The translations under genes and the position numbers were made by a program. DNA of 64,000 nucleotides from Symbiodinium natans. Its lineage: Eukaryota > Sar > Dinophyceae > Suessiales > Symbiodiniaceae. This document shows, in pieces, positions 50,300 through 60,049 of the stretch; position 1 is the stretch's first letter; every line of letters starts with the position of its first letter. The stretch is taken from the NCBI GenBank assembly GCA_905221605.1, contig CAJNDS010002702.1, positions 75,001-139,000 of the forward strand, in the 5' to 3' direction. A model generated the notes under the pieces. The model saw only the letters and a program-made list of their open reading frames with translations. It did no database searches and was not told where the DNA came from.

Positions 50300-53200
50300 A
50301 GGTCTACAGTGGCTGGCATGTTGCACACCTGTTTTGGCCTCCATTCCGAGGTGGTGCGTCTCGCGCTTTCAACCTTGGCAAAAGCACTGGCCCAGGCTGC
50401 GACAGCTGGCTGTACTGCGTCGGAAGCCGGAACCCGGATTCCTAAACCCTGAGCCCTCCCCTTAAGTACCCTAATAGGGTAATAATTGGGTTATAAGTAC
50501 AGTCATGATTGGGTTACTGAACCCCTGAACCCTATCCCCCTGAAGCCTCCAAAGCAGTGAGCAGGCCAACGGCTGGCACAGCGAACGCCTTGGGCCTGCT
50601 CTTTGCGCTGCGCTGCGCAAGGAGGGAACAACCAAGAGGCCAGCCCCTCTAGAAGGGTTTGGGGTTTAGGGTTTAGGGTTTGGGGGTTTAGGGTGAAGGG
50701 TTTCGGGCGGTTTGGGGTTCAGGGCTTCGGCTGCCCGGCTCTGGGCCAGCTCCGGTGGGTCCGACCTGCGGCTGAGCCTGTTTGGAAGAACTCTTGCCAG
50801 GTCGGCGGCAGTGGTATCTGCGACAGGATCTCCTGTAGAGGACCCGATGCAAGATGGCTGTTGAGAGATTCTGCAGGGCAGCGGCTATGCCTGTATTTTC
50901 ACATGGCCCGCAGCTCTGCAGGATGTGGTCTTGGCGCGTGTCCGTACTTTGTCACTCTCTGCAGTGGCCTATTGGCGCGAAGTCTCGCAGGACCTCGGGC
51001 CAGCCCCTAAACCGCACACCCCAAGCTCTAAAACCGCCTAGGCACCAGTCGTGCATCAGGACCTTGGTCGGGCTGCCTCGAGCCTGTCGCGGTTCCTTGA
51101 ACAGCAAAGGCCGAGAATGACCCCCTGGTTCTTAGTAGGGAATGAGGGAATGAGGGCCCTATATATACCCTTTAAGGGATCATATAGGGTACCTCATTCC
51201 CTCATTCCCTACTAAGAACCAGCCAGAGGACCCATGCTTTGCAGCGCACGGACAGTGGCTCTTAGCATCGCAGGCACCTGTATTGGAAGAGGCCGCCCTA
51301 CAGAGGCCAGGCCGCGAATCCGCCAAACCCTAACCCCTAGACCCTGAACCCGCTACACCCCTAAACCCCCAACACCCCCCAAACCCGAAACCCTGAACCC
51401 TAGACCCTAAACCCTAAGCCCCTAAACCCCTAAACCCTCGACCCTAAACTCTAAACCCTAAACCCTAAACCCCTCAACCCTAATCCCTAAACCCTAAACC
51501 CTGAAGTTCCCAAGATGCAGGTGTGAACCTCGGTGGCTGGCTACTTCTGGAGCCCGGGCCGAGCCACGAGTTGTTCCAGCAGTTTGGTCCGAAGGCGACC
51601 TGCGAGCCCGGGAGCCCAGGACTTAGGGTTTAGGGTCTAGGGTTTAGGGTTTAGGGTGAGTTGGGATGTTCACCCTAATACTAACAGTCCTTAGTTGGGA
51701 TTCTCGTGCTCCCGATTAGAATCTTGCTTAAGGACTGTTCGTTTCAGGGGGAGCATCCCAAGGGGTTAGGGTTGAGGGTTTGGGCTCCCTTTGGGCGGGG
51801 GTTTGGGGTTTAGGGTTGGGGTTTAGGGTTTAGGGCTTGGGGGTTTGGGGTCTAGGCTTTGGGCCGATGTTTAGAAGGCTTGGGGTCTTCACCAGGTGGC
51901 GCCTGCTTGACAAGATGCGGAAGCAGCTCGGCGTGAAGCAAACCGTGGAGGCGATCCAGGCGTGCCATTGTGGCTGTGCTTCAGTTTCGTGCGCGTGCGC
52001 TTTCTTCATGTGGGGGTTTCCGAAACTAGGGGGACCTTATTCGGGGTAGGGAATCCCACTATTTGGGGGCCTACTGTAGGGGCCCCTTATCTTCGTAGAC
52101 CCCCACGTCGGTGAAGGTTCGCGCGATGCTAGATAAGCTCAAATGGGAGGCTCACCGAGCCACCTTCATTTTGGAAGATGACTTTCGCAACATCCGCTCC
52201 ATGGGCCGCAGCCTCAAGAGAGCGTGTCGGTGGGCTCCTTGCGCAGCCGCGGGCGCAGGTTTCAACGCCGTGCGCATTCCATTCGGCTATTGGATCGTGA
52301 CTGGCCCTGCCGCACACTTGGCCATGCTTCTCCTGCGGCCTCGAAATTCCCACAACTTGGTGGGTCACATCCCCAATCTCCCCATGTTGCCCCCTTCCTC
52401 CCCTCCCCACCCCCCCCCCCCTTCAAACAAAAAAACAGCAAGAGACCCAAAACAAGGAGGGACTTGAAGGTCCAGCCTTTGGCATCTTTACATTGGCTCT
52501 GGGTCCCATGTGGCCTAGGCCAGTGGCGAGCTCTACGTTGGCCCAGGCATCGCAATATCGCCGCGCCGCGTTGTGGATGGTGGGCGTTTGAGTTCCTGGC
52601 GCAGGTCTGGACTTCCTCGATCGTGCCCTGATGTGGTGCCAGCGGCTGGGGTCATGTCCCAAGGTTTTAGAGGACGTGAGTGGCCCTAAGCCCTAAGCCC
52701 TAAACCCTAAACGCTAAACCCTAGACCCTGGACCCTGGACCCTGGACCCTAGACCCTTGTGCAAGTCGTTCTTGCGATTGGAGCTGAGGCTGCAGGTCCT
52801 CCTTGATCTTCATGGCGCTCCCGGTGGTGAAAGTGGGAACCCTAAGCCCTGGAGCAAGAGCTGCGTGAGTTGTTTTATCATCCAAGACCGTTGAAGCCTG
52901 TTTCCGTGAATCGCGAGCGATGCAGGTGGTGAGAGACCTTGCGGGCGAGAGCGCAAGGCCCGCGCAGAGAAGCAGAGCTTTCGGAATTTCAGAAGACATG
53001 GGGGTGGCTGTCAAAGTACGTCAAAGTCCCTTTTGGGGTCCCAAATATACTACGGCACCTAATATGTAGGGTATCCCAAAAAGGGATCAGAATTTTGACA
53101 ACCACCCATGTGAAGCGGGAGTTTGGTAAGTTGAGCTGGGTGAGGGTGGCTCACGAGGACTGGCGATGGGAGCACTGGCGGCTCGATGAGTCGATTGAGG

Positions 53201-56200
53201 CCAGGCGCTGTGTGCGCAGCAGAGGAAGTTCACCAAAGTGACTAAACCCTAAAAACTAAACCCTAAACCCGAAACCCGAAACCCTAAACCCTAAACCCTA
53301 AACCCGAAACCCTAAACCCCAAAACCCAAACCCCAAACCCCAAACCCCAAACCCGAAACCCTAAACACTAAACCCGTCAAAGCAGAGGGGGCGGGGGGTT
53401 TGTCTTTTCCGTGCTCAGCTGTCCTCGACAGGCGCTGAAGATCATCTCGCGACGCTTCCAAGGCCCGAACTCGCCCCGCTCGCCACAGATTGTCTCTTTC
53501 TCCCCTCTCGCACTCACTCTCTCCACTCTCCCTCTCTACCACTCCCTCGCCCCTTGTTTACTTCTGCCTTTCCCCCTCTCCACCTCTCCCTCAGGGCCCT
53601 CCCTCCTCAAGCAATTGGGGGGTTTCCGAAATTGGGGGTTGGTGTCCTTCTTACAATGGAATCCTACTATTTGGGGGTCTGCATTGGGTTTCCCTTATTT
53701 GCGGAAACCCCCAGAATTGGTCGTAAGCTTGAGGGGGGGCCTCCCCATTTTGTTCGACCTGCATATCGGCCTGAGCTCTGTCGGCACTTGGAGGTTCATT
53801 GTCCATTGCACTTCTTCACCCAACAATAACTGTACTTATCACCCCAATTATAGCCATATTCGGGCACTTAGGGGGCTTTCAAGTGGGTGATTTGTACAGT
53901 TTTTATATATTGGTTCATAAGTTCATGAATCTCCAAGCAGGCCACCCTGCAGTCTCTGGCATAGCTGTCTGCAACGAACCCAGCGAGAAGGTACGGCACC
54001 CAGTGTGGGGAGCGCGTTTTTTTTGCCTTTCGGAAAGTGTTGGGTGTCCCCTTTTTGGAAGCATGCTGCTGACTGTGCCTGGAGTGGACGAAGGTGCCGG
54101 CAGATGTGCTCTGTCAGTTTTATGATGAGGCATTGCGGGCATTGCGGGCATTGTGGGCATCACCCCAGTCACGTCTTGCGTTCTCCTTGCCCGTCCCCAC
54201 TCCCTTGTGAAGGCAGTTCGGGCCATTAGAGCGTACATGCCGCCGGATGAAGTCAGCATCATGCCCGAAGCCCAGATTTTGGCAGAACTGCCTACGGTTG
54301 TTTAGGGTTTAGGGTTTAGGGGTTTCGGGTTTAGGGTTTAGGGTTTAGGGTTAAGGGTGTAGGGTCCTTGACCTTAAACCCTAGACCCTAAACCCACTGC
54401 TTCGTAGCCCACGTACCCAACTTGAGGTTGCCAGTGTACAGGACGGAGCGACTGGATGAGGCCGCGCACGGGCAACACTTAGTAACTTTAGGATGCGTCA
54501 TCCCTTTTGGGCCTAGCTGGGGCAGCCACTTGCTCACCTGTTTTGTTGGGGGAAAACCTTGTAACTCATGGGTCGAGACTTGAAGGGGTGAGACCCAACT
54601 AATTTGTAGGCAGGTAAGGCAAACCGTGAAAATGAAGCCCCGGGCAGCTTTACAAAAGCCCACAATCCCTGCCCCCAGACCCGGAACCCTAACAGATAGA
54701 GGTCTGAGACCGTTTTCGCACCCTGCGCTAGAAGGACTCTTCAAGATGCCAGAGAAATCTCCGAACGAGTAGTTAAGGTACCTTGGAAAGTTCCCCCTTA
54801 TACTCACAGTCTTAACTTAATAGGGATATAATAGGGGGTACTACAATCACTATTAAGGGCTGTTCGTATAAGGGGGACCCTTAAGCCTTCCTTAAGAAGC
54901 ACTTTCGTGGGGGCCGCAGGCATCTTGCCCTGAACTTGGTGGAATAAAGGACGTACAAGAGGTCAAGGATCTCGTTTCCACATTTTCATCCGTGCCCTAA
55001 AAGTCATCGAGAGACAGTACTAAAGTCTCGTCTCTACGCCGGGCCGTTTATTTGGTTGTGAATATTGTCATCATTAAGAAATTGCAGCCCCTGATTCCCC
55101 TGATACTTTGTTGTGGGTGTTTATGGCGGCTTTCCGCCCGCGCAACAATTTTCGCAACATAGAACTACGTGCAGTCGCAAAGCTGACGCAAATTCGGGTT
55201 TTGCATCCAGATGGGGCTTATCTTTTTGTTAACAGCTTACCACCTTCATAACACAGAATAAGAGAGCAGTCCTAAATCTTATTGCAAACCCCAAAAGCTG
55301 TAAACCCAAGCCCTACCCCGAACCTTAGATCCCAAACCCTACACGCTAAATCCTAAACCTTAGGCCCTAAACCCTAAGCCCTAAACCCTAGACCCTAAAC
55401 CCGAAACCCCCACCCTGAAACCCCAATCTGCCCGAGATTTGGCGACTCTGGACCCGCGCTTTCGATGGCTTCGCCAGACATGCCAACGTGGCTTTTGACC
55501 TCCACTTGTACCACTGCCCCTTGATGCAGATATTTAGGCATTTTAGGCGCTTAGGGTTCTAGAAGATTTTGGCGGTTGGGGAACCCGATTCTTTTAGGTT
55601 AGGGGTTCTGAGTTTTCTTTGGTGTGGGAAGATTTGGGGCCTTCCCCACCAGCACCCCAACTGGACGCAGGCTTTGGCGCTTGGTGGCGTCGCCAAGGGC
55701 TGGGAAGTCACCTCAGGCCCATGGGAGCATTCCATCAACCTTCAACAAGCCTTTAAATCCCAAGCTTCCCCCTTTCTTTTCTAGTGAGGGAGCCTACTTG
55801 TGAATCATCTAAGGGTCGTTTCATGGTGCCTTAATGTGCTCCCTTACCTTTTGAAACTGGTTCTGAAGTATGGGCCCTTGAGGGGTCCCCATTTAAAGGG
55901 CCCATATTCAGGGACCACACAACTTCCGTAAGAAAGCATCCTGAACGTCGCTGCGCATGGCCAGGATGACCAAGCGCCATCGGAAGATTCTTCGGCGTGT
56001 GCCTGGGGCCTCAGACAGCATGGGGGCTTCCCTTAGTTTAGTGTGTCGGCCTAAACCCTAAATCCCCTAAATCCCTAAACCCTAAGCCCTAAACCCTAAA
56101 CCCTAAACCCTAAACCCTAAGCCCTATTTCCGTTGGCTAAGGCCGGCTGTGGTGGGTGAGTGGAGCTTGGCACTACCAGATAGGGCTCTTGCCCAGTCAG

Positions 56201-58623
56201 ACACAAAGGCCATCCGGGTTGCTCGAAATCACGAAAGCCCTAAACCCTAAACCCTAAACCCTAAGCCCTTAACCCTAAACCCTAAACCCTAAACCCTAAA
56301 CCCTAAACCCTAAACCCTAAACCCTAAAGCTAGCCTCTGAGGGCTGGGAACAAACACTTTGTAAATCTAACCTTAAATCCCGTATTAAAATCCTTCTTTC
56401 GTTTATTAAATTCATTCGTTCTCAAATCCTTTCATAACTTTCTAATAATAGAAAAATAGGGGATTTTATTGCGTTCACGATTTTAACGAACGAACTAAAT
56501 TATAAATCTTTGGGGCAACAATTATATTTACAAAGAGCCCCTACAAATATACTAAATTTCCTGCAATTATTCGTTCCTTATAAAGCCGTTTTATTAATAA
56601 TACGCGTGAATTCAATAAGATTTGCAAATGCATCACGCGTGCGCTCATAAGTTCATTCATGCGCACATTTAATTCTCTTCTTATAATCCCGGGCGAACGT
56701 ATTAAATGCCCGGGGCTTACTAAATAAATATGAAAACTAGAGAATGAATGAAGTTATACCCGCGGGCAAATATAATAATGGCGTGTACAACCTCAATAAA
56801 ACCGCTAGCTTCAAGGCACAGTGTCTGCCTTCATGGACCGCTGACGCTAAGCCCCGCAGGTTCAGGATCAAAGATCTGCCTTCTAGTACCTCTCCAAGAG
56901 CAGCGTCGCAACCACGTTCCTACATCTCCAAGCGCAGCGTCGAAGCCATGTACGGGTGCGCGACATGCTACAATGCATCTCCAAGAGCAGCGCCGAAACC
57001 GTATACGGGTGAGTGTAATGCTCAGGGGATTCTCCGGGGATACTCTGCGGTTGGGCGCTCCTGGGATTCTCTGCAGATACTCCATGGTCGGGCGCTCCAG
57101 GGAGTCTGTGGGGATACTCTAAGTTGCACTCCAGGGGCTTCTCTGGGGCAACCTAAGGATTTTCTGGGGACACTCTGCGGTTGGGCACTGCAGGAATTCT
57201 CCTGGGGCAGGGCACTCCAGGGATTGTCTGGTGATGTTCTTACGCCTGCGTTGGGGATGCTCTGGAGTTGGGCACTCCAGAAATTCTGTGACAAAAGCGC
57301 TCGGGGCTGGGCACTCCAGGATTCTGTGGGCGATACTCTGCGTCCGGGGGTTCTCTGGGGTTGGGCACCCCAGGCATTCTCTGGGGGTGTGGGATTCTCT
57401 GGCGATGCTCTGGGGTGGGATACTGCACTACTCGTAGCTTTCGTTCCTGCCGCTCCCCACAAGTTCTGCTCATGCTGAGAAAGCTGTTAAAGGACCTTCC
57501 CTCTTCAGCTTGCAGTCAAGGGCAGTCCACTCTGGCAACTCTTGTCAAAGCATGGGTGCAGGATCAGGCTTACAAAGCCTTTGCGGCGGCACAGCTTGAC
57601 GCCTATGGCGTGATCCTCAGAACAGCCGTCCCCAGAGACTCCAATACCCCTTAATGAAGGAATAAGGAATACTCCTTAACTAAGGGGTATTGGAGTCCCT
57701 GGGTCAGCCAGCATAGACAGCAGCAGAAGGATCTTTAAACCCTAAACCCCAAACCCCAAACCCCAAACCCTAAACCCTAAGCCCTAAACCCTAAACCCTA
57801 AACCCTAATCCCTGAACCCTAGACCCTAAAGCCAGCATAGACAGCAGCAGAAGGATCTTCACGTCTTTCAGGCCACGCATCCCATGGCTGGTTCTTCTGG
57901 AACTGGTGCGACTCTCCAGACCACCATCCAGGCGCTACTTGGAGGTTCATGGTACTTCTTCACTTAACAGCTGTACTTATAGCCCAATTATAAACTAATA
58001 ATAGCTGTACTTGTAACCCAATTATAACCTAATAATAGCTGTACTTATAACCCAATTATCACCATGTTGGGGCACTTAAGGGGCTTATGAACCCAACAAT
58101 AACTGTACTTCTGGCCCAATTAGAACCATGTTGGGGGACCATAAGGGGCTAAGAAGTGGTAGCGCGTAGAACCCGCTGCTTCTGAGACTTTGGACCAGCC
58201 ATGCATAGTCGTGCCAGGCTGGGACGCTCGCACGTGTATCCAGCGCCACTGGTTGGCTCAGGCTTCGGTGAAGTGCTGCACATGTGCAGCAGTGTTTCCC
58301 AACCCTACACCCTAAACCCTAAACCCTAAACCCTAAACCCTAAACTCTAAACCCTGAACCCTGAACCCTGAACCCTGAACCCTGAACCCTGAACCCTGAA
58401 CCCTGAACCCTGAACCCTGAACCCTGAACCCTGAACCCTAAACCCTAAACCCTAAACCCTAAACCCTAAACCCTAAACCCTAAACCCTAAACCCTAAACC
58501 CTAAACCCTAAACCCTAAACCATGGCCTGGTTCAGGCAGATCTGTGCAAAAGCGGAGCTGGCCGCCCAGAACAACACGGGGTCTTGTGCGTTCAAGCAGC
58601 TGTGGTGCCTAAGGCGTCGCTGA
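50300..58623 (+). CDS. GH5-type exo-beta-1,3-glucanase
   Basis: Hydrolyses beta-1,3-glucans. Resolved exons: 51521-51605 (VNLGGWLLLEPGPSHELF), 51896-51959, 52117-52204 (EAHRATFILEDDFRNIRSMG), 52259-52308 (FNAVRIPFGYWIVTGP), 52519-52546, 52605-52650, 52789-52826 (LQVLLDLHGAPG), 52926 to about 52992 (GERPCGRERK), about 53156-53199 (DWRWEHWRLDESIE), 53432-53462, 53941-53990 (GIAVCNEPSEK, acid/base Glu), 54094-54138, 54213-54299; then about 55437-55525 (NVAFDLHLYHC), about 55708-55750, about 55948-56015, 56142 to about 56238 (VVGEWSLALP, nucleophile Glu), about 57500-57607 (FAAAQLDAYG), 57872 to about 57918 (SHGWFFWNWC), about 58175-58255 and about 58540-58623. Nine of 13 resolved donors are GC. 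Helical exons at 50300-51310 appear to be an N-terminal extension of unknown role. The last two exons and the stop are tentative. Confidence 0.88.
50456..50520. mobile_element. Introner-like element, family B (remnant)
   Basis: CCCTTAAGTACCCTAATAGGG and GGGTTATAAGTACAGTCATG match the inner half of family B; the outer ends are gone. Confidence 0.55.
51124..51227. mobile_element. Introner-like palindromic element, family D
   Basis: CTGGTTCTTAGTAGGGAATG at the left, CATTCCCTACTAAGAACCAG at the right: perfect terminal inverted repeats. Same family as 29450-29553. Confidence 0.85.
51330..51505. repeat. Interstitial telomere-type repeat, CCCTAAA strand
   Basis: About 22 degenerate units inside the resolved GH5 intron 51311-51520 (GC donor, GATGCAG acceptor). 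Confidence 0.92.
51625..51659. repeat. Interstitial telomere-type repeat, TTTAGGG strand
   Basis: Five units directly left of a family A element, in intron 51606-51895. Confidence 0.9.
51661..51762. mobile_element. Introner-like palindromic element, family A
   Basis: TTGGGATGTTCACCCTAATA at the left, AGGGGGAGCATCCCAA at the right; telomere-type repeats abut it on both sides. Confidence 0.8.
52010..52106. mobile_element. Introner-like palindromic element, family C
   Basis: GTGGGGGTTTCCGAAACTAG at the left, TATCTTCGTAGACCCCCAC at the right, inside resolved intron 51960-52116. Confidence 0.85.
52686..52757. repeat. Interstitial telomere-type repeat, CCCTAAA and CCCTGGA variants
   Basis: Units drift from CCCTAAG to CCCTAAA to CCCTGGA across the block in intron 52651-52788. 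Confidence 0.88.
53014..53108. mobile_element. Introner-like palindromic element, family F
   Basis: GGGTGGCTGTCAAAGTACGT and AGTCCCTTTTGGGGTCCC at the left; CCCAAAAAGGGATC and TTTTGACAACCACCC at the right. Confidence 0.7.
53243..53376. repeat. Interstitial telomere-type repeat, CCCTAAA strand
   Basis: About 18 units with CCCGAAA and CCCCAAA variants in resolved intron 53200-53431. Confidence 0.92.
53616..53713. mobile_element. Introner-like palindromic element, family C
   Basis: GGGGGGTTTCCGAAATTGGG at the left, TTATTTGCGGAAACCCCC at the right. Confidence 0.83.
53787..53937. mobile_element. Introner-like palindromic element, family B
   Basis: CTTGGAGGTTCATTGTCC at the left, AGTTCATGAATCTCCAAG at the right. 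It ends three bases before the resolved acceptor at 53940; the same intron (53463-53940) also holds the family C copy. Confidence 0.84.
54300..54398. repeat. Telomere-type repeats, head-to-head
   Basis: TTTAGGG units (54300-54367) switch to CCCTAGA/CCCTAAA units (54370-54396), so the block is itself an imperfect palindrome. Its first GT is the donor of the GH5 exon ending at 54299. Confidence 0.88.
54783..54887. mobile_element. Introner-like element, family A (worn ends)
   Basis: AGTTCCCCCTTATACTCACAG at the left, CTGTTCGTATAAGGGGGACC at the right; the outer GGGATG has decayed. Confidence 0.75.
55862..55918. mobile_element. Introner-like element, family E (short)
   Basis: CTGAAGTATGGGCCCTTGAG at the left and AAGGGCCCATATTCAGG at the right. 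Confidence 0.65.
56048..56127. repeat. Interstitial telomere-type repeat, CCCTAAA strand
   Basis: Eleven units ending 14 bases before the acceptor of the GEWSLALP exon. Confidence 0.93.
56237..56330. repeat. Interstitial telomere-type repeat, CCCTAAA strand
   Basis: Thirteen units following the GEWSLALP exon. The next 56340-56740 stretch is AT-rich and empty; 56930-57480 holds a degenerate repeat around TTCTCTGGGG and GGGCGCTCCAGG. Confidence 0.93.
56930..57440. repeat. Degenerate tandem repeat in a GH5 intron
   Basis: Units of about 30-60 bases containing GATACTCTG, GGTTGGGCACTCCAGG and ATTCTCTGGGG recur about 12 times. A 244-codon frame runs through it only because the repeat lacks stops. 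Lies between the GEWSLALP exon and the FAAAQLDAYG exon. Confidence 0.75.
57625..57713. mobile_element. Introner-like palindromic element, family G
   Basis: AGACTCCAATACCCCTTAATG at the left, AACTAAGGGGTATTGGAGTC at the right: a near-perfect palindrome in resolved intron 57608-57871. Confidence 0.75.
57707..57859. repeat. Telomere-type block bracketed by perfect 29-bp direct repeats
   Basis: The 29 bases at 57707-57735 (starting GCCAGCATAGACAGC) are repeated exactly at 57831-57859. Between them lie only CCCTAAA-type units (57736-57829). It fills the right half of intron 57608-57871. Confidence 0.95.
57936..58160. mobile_element. Introner-like element, family B, internally amplified
   Basis: Starts CTTGGAGGTTCATGGTACTT as usual, but the inner AATAATAGCTGTACTTATAACCC unit is repeated three to four times, and the right end is lost. 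Confidence 0.72.
58297..58521. repeat. Interstitial telomere-type repeat with an internal CCCTGAA block
   Basis: CCCTAAA units flank 12-13 consecutive CCCTGAA units (about 58345-58436), then 11-12 perfect CCCTAAA units follow. Confidence 0.95.
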
Positions 58624-59986
58624 TTCCAGCTGGGGGTGTTTGAACCCCACACACCTGGGGCAGTACGCCACCGACTCGGGCGTCAGCACTGGCTGCCAGA
58701 CTTCCTCCTTCCTGCTGTAGTTGATGCCCAGGTCGACTGAGGTTCGTCGTCGTGTTGAGGTCCGCTTACAATGAGGGCCTTGGTGCATGTTGAAGCTGGT
58801 GAATTTGTGAAGCAATCGTAGCAGTTTTTGGCGGATGCCGCCAGACTTCATGAGACCATCTTTCAGGCTAGGAATGCTGGAATATTGCCGTTGACGTTTT
58901 CACTGAGCCACTCAGCTAGGTTGGGGGCTTCATGAAGTCTGGCCCTCGACCTCTGTAGCGTGGCAGTTCGTCCGAGAGTTTGCGTTGATCTGTAGCCGCA
59001 TGCCACAGCTGTGTGTGTCTCTGCGTCTCTCCGGTTTTGAGCGGACGACCTGTCAGAAATTCATGCCTTTGATTTGATTTAATGCCGGTGTCCTGCGCTT
59101 CAAACGGCATGGCCTGAGAGCGCCGTTAAACTTCGCAACGACGAGGCTTAGATGTGTTGCAATGGGGGGAGGAGGAAGCTCGGCCTGTGGAAAGATCCAA
59201 GGCAGAATTTTCAGGGAAGGTCTCAGTGACGGCTGCACTGTACGGCATGATATGCAGATGAAGCTGCAAGAAGCTGCACATGCTTGAGTGTTGCCAAAGT
59301 TTCGGCTTACAGAGATCAAAGAACCAGCAAGGCAACGCCAAGGCGACTTGCCTGAACAGCCTGAGCAAGGGATGCTTGCATTCGCGTGACGGCTTCCTTT
59401 GCTGTGAATTGGTCAGGACATGTGTGTGAGCTCTGACAGTATGGGCAACATTGCGGACTTAGTATGTTGCCGTCCCCTCTCTTCCATGTGGGCCCTCTTC
59501 AGACGGTCTGTAAAATTTCAGCTCCCCCGGCAGTCGCTTGAGTTTCTAGCGGATCCCACAAGGCACCCCCCCCCCCCCCAACCCCCAGCAGTCCCCCAAG
59601 ATCCTGAATAACCCGGCAGACTCGTCTTGACAGAGGGGGCCCAGACCAAAGTGAGTCCAACATCCTAGCTTCAAGCATTGCATCACACGTTCCGCAGCTG
59701 AGGCAATACCAGGCCAGAAGAGACATGGCCTTCTGCACTGTTCCGCCTACCATGCAGTACTCGGCCGTTGCCTTGGCTTCGGAAGTCAAGCACTGCTCTG
59801 ATATGGGGGTTTACGACAATATGGGACCCCCACTCGAGGTCCCAAAGTAGTAGGATCCCCTCATAATCAGGACCCCAACAAGGTACCCCGAATTTGTGGA
59901 CATCCCCCCATATTTTTCGTGTTTGGCGCAGCAAGGTCAACGTCGATCCGTCCCAAATGATGCATCAGCAAGCTCAGGCCTGCCAT
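58609..59986 (-). CDS. Minus-strand multi-exon gene, unknown function
   Basis: Probable first exon from ATG at 59986 (MAGLSLLMHHLGRIDVDLAA), then a family C introner, then about 59788-59640 (AEYCMVGGTVQKAMSLLAWY, SCGTCDAMLEARMLDSL), about 59398-59316 (AVTRMQASLAQAVQASRLGV), an exon near 59050-58890 (HEAPNLAEWLSENV), and the last exon 58876-58609 (KDGLMKSGGIRQKLLRLLHK; CPRCVGFKHPQLESATP then TAG). Two CxxC pairs (SCGTC, CPRC) suggest a metal site. Not all junctions were resolved. Its stop overlaps the tentative GH5 3' end, so one of those two ends is probably misplaced. It is divergent from the gene beginning near 60050. Confidence 0.55.
59802..59909. mobile_element. Introner-like palindromic element, family C
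   Basis: ATATGGGGGTTTACGACAAT at the left, GAATTTGTGGACATCCCCCCATAT at the right (24 bases; outer ATATGGGGG repeated inverted), within the first intron of the minus-strand gene. Confidence 0.83.
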
Positions 59987-59989
59987 TTT

Positions 59990-60046
59990 TTAGGGTTTAG
60001 GGTTCAGGGTTCAGGATTCAGGGTTTAGGGTTTAGGGTTTAGGGTT
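59990..60046. repeat. Telomere-type repeat between divergent genes
   Basis: Eight TTTAGGG/TTCAGGG units starting four bases from the minus-strand ATG at 59986 and ending before the first plus-strand exon. Confidence 0.92.
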
Positions 60047-60049
60047 GAG

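Noticed and set aside
56744-57478. 244-codon plus-strand open frame
   Set aside because: It follows a degenerate tandem repeat in a GH5 intron; the translation is repetitive (GWALQ-like units) and has no domain.
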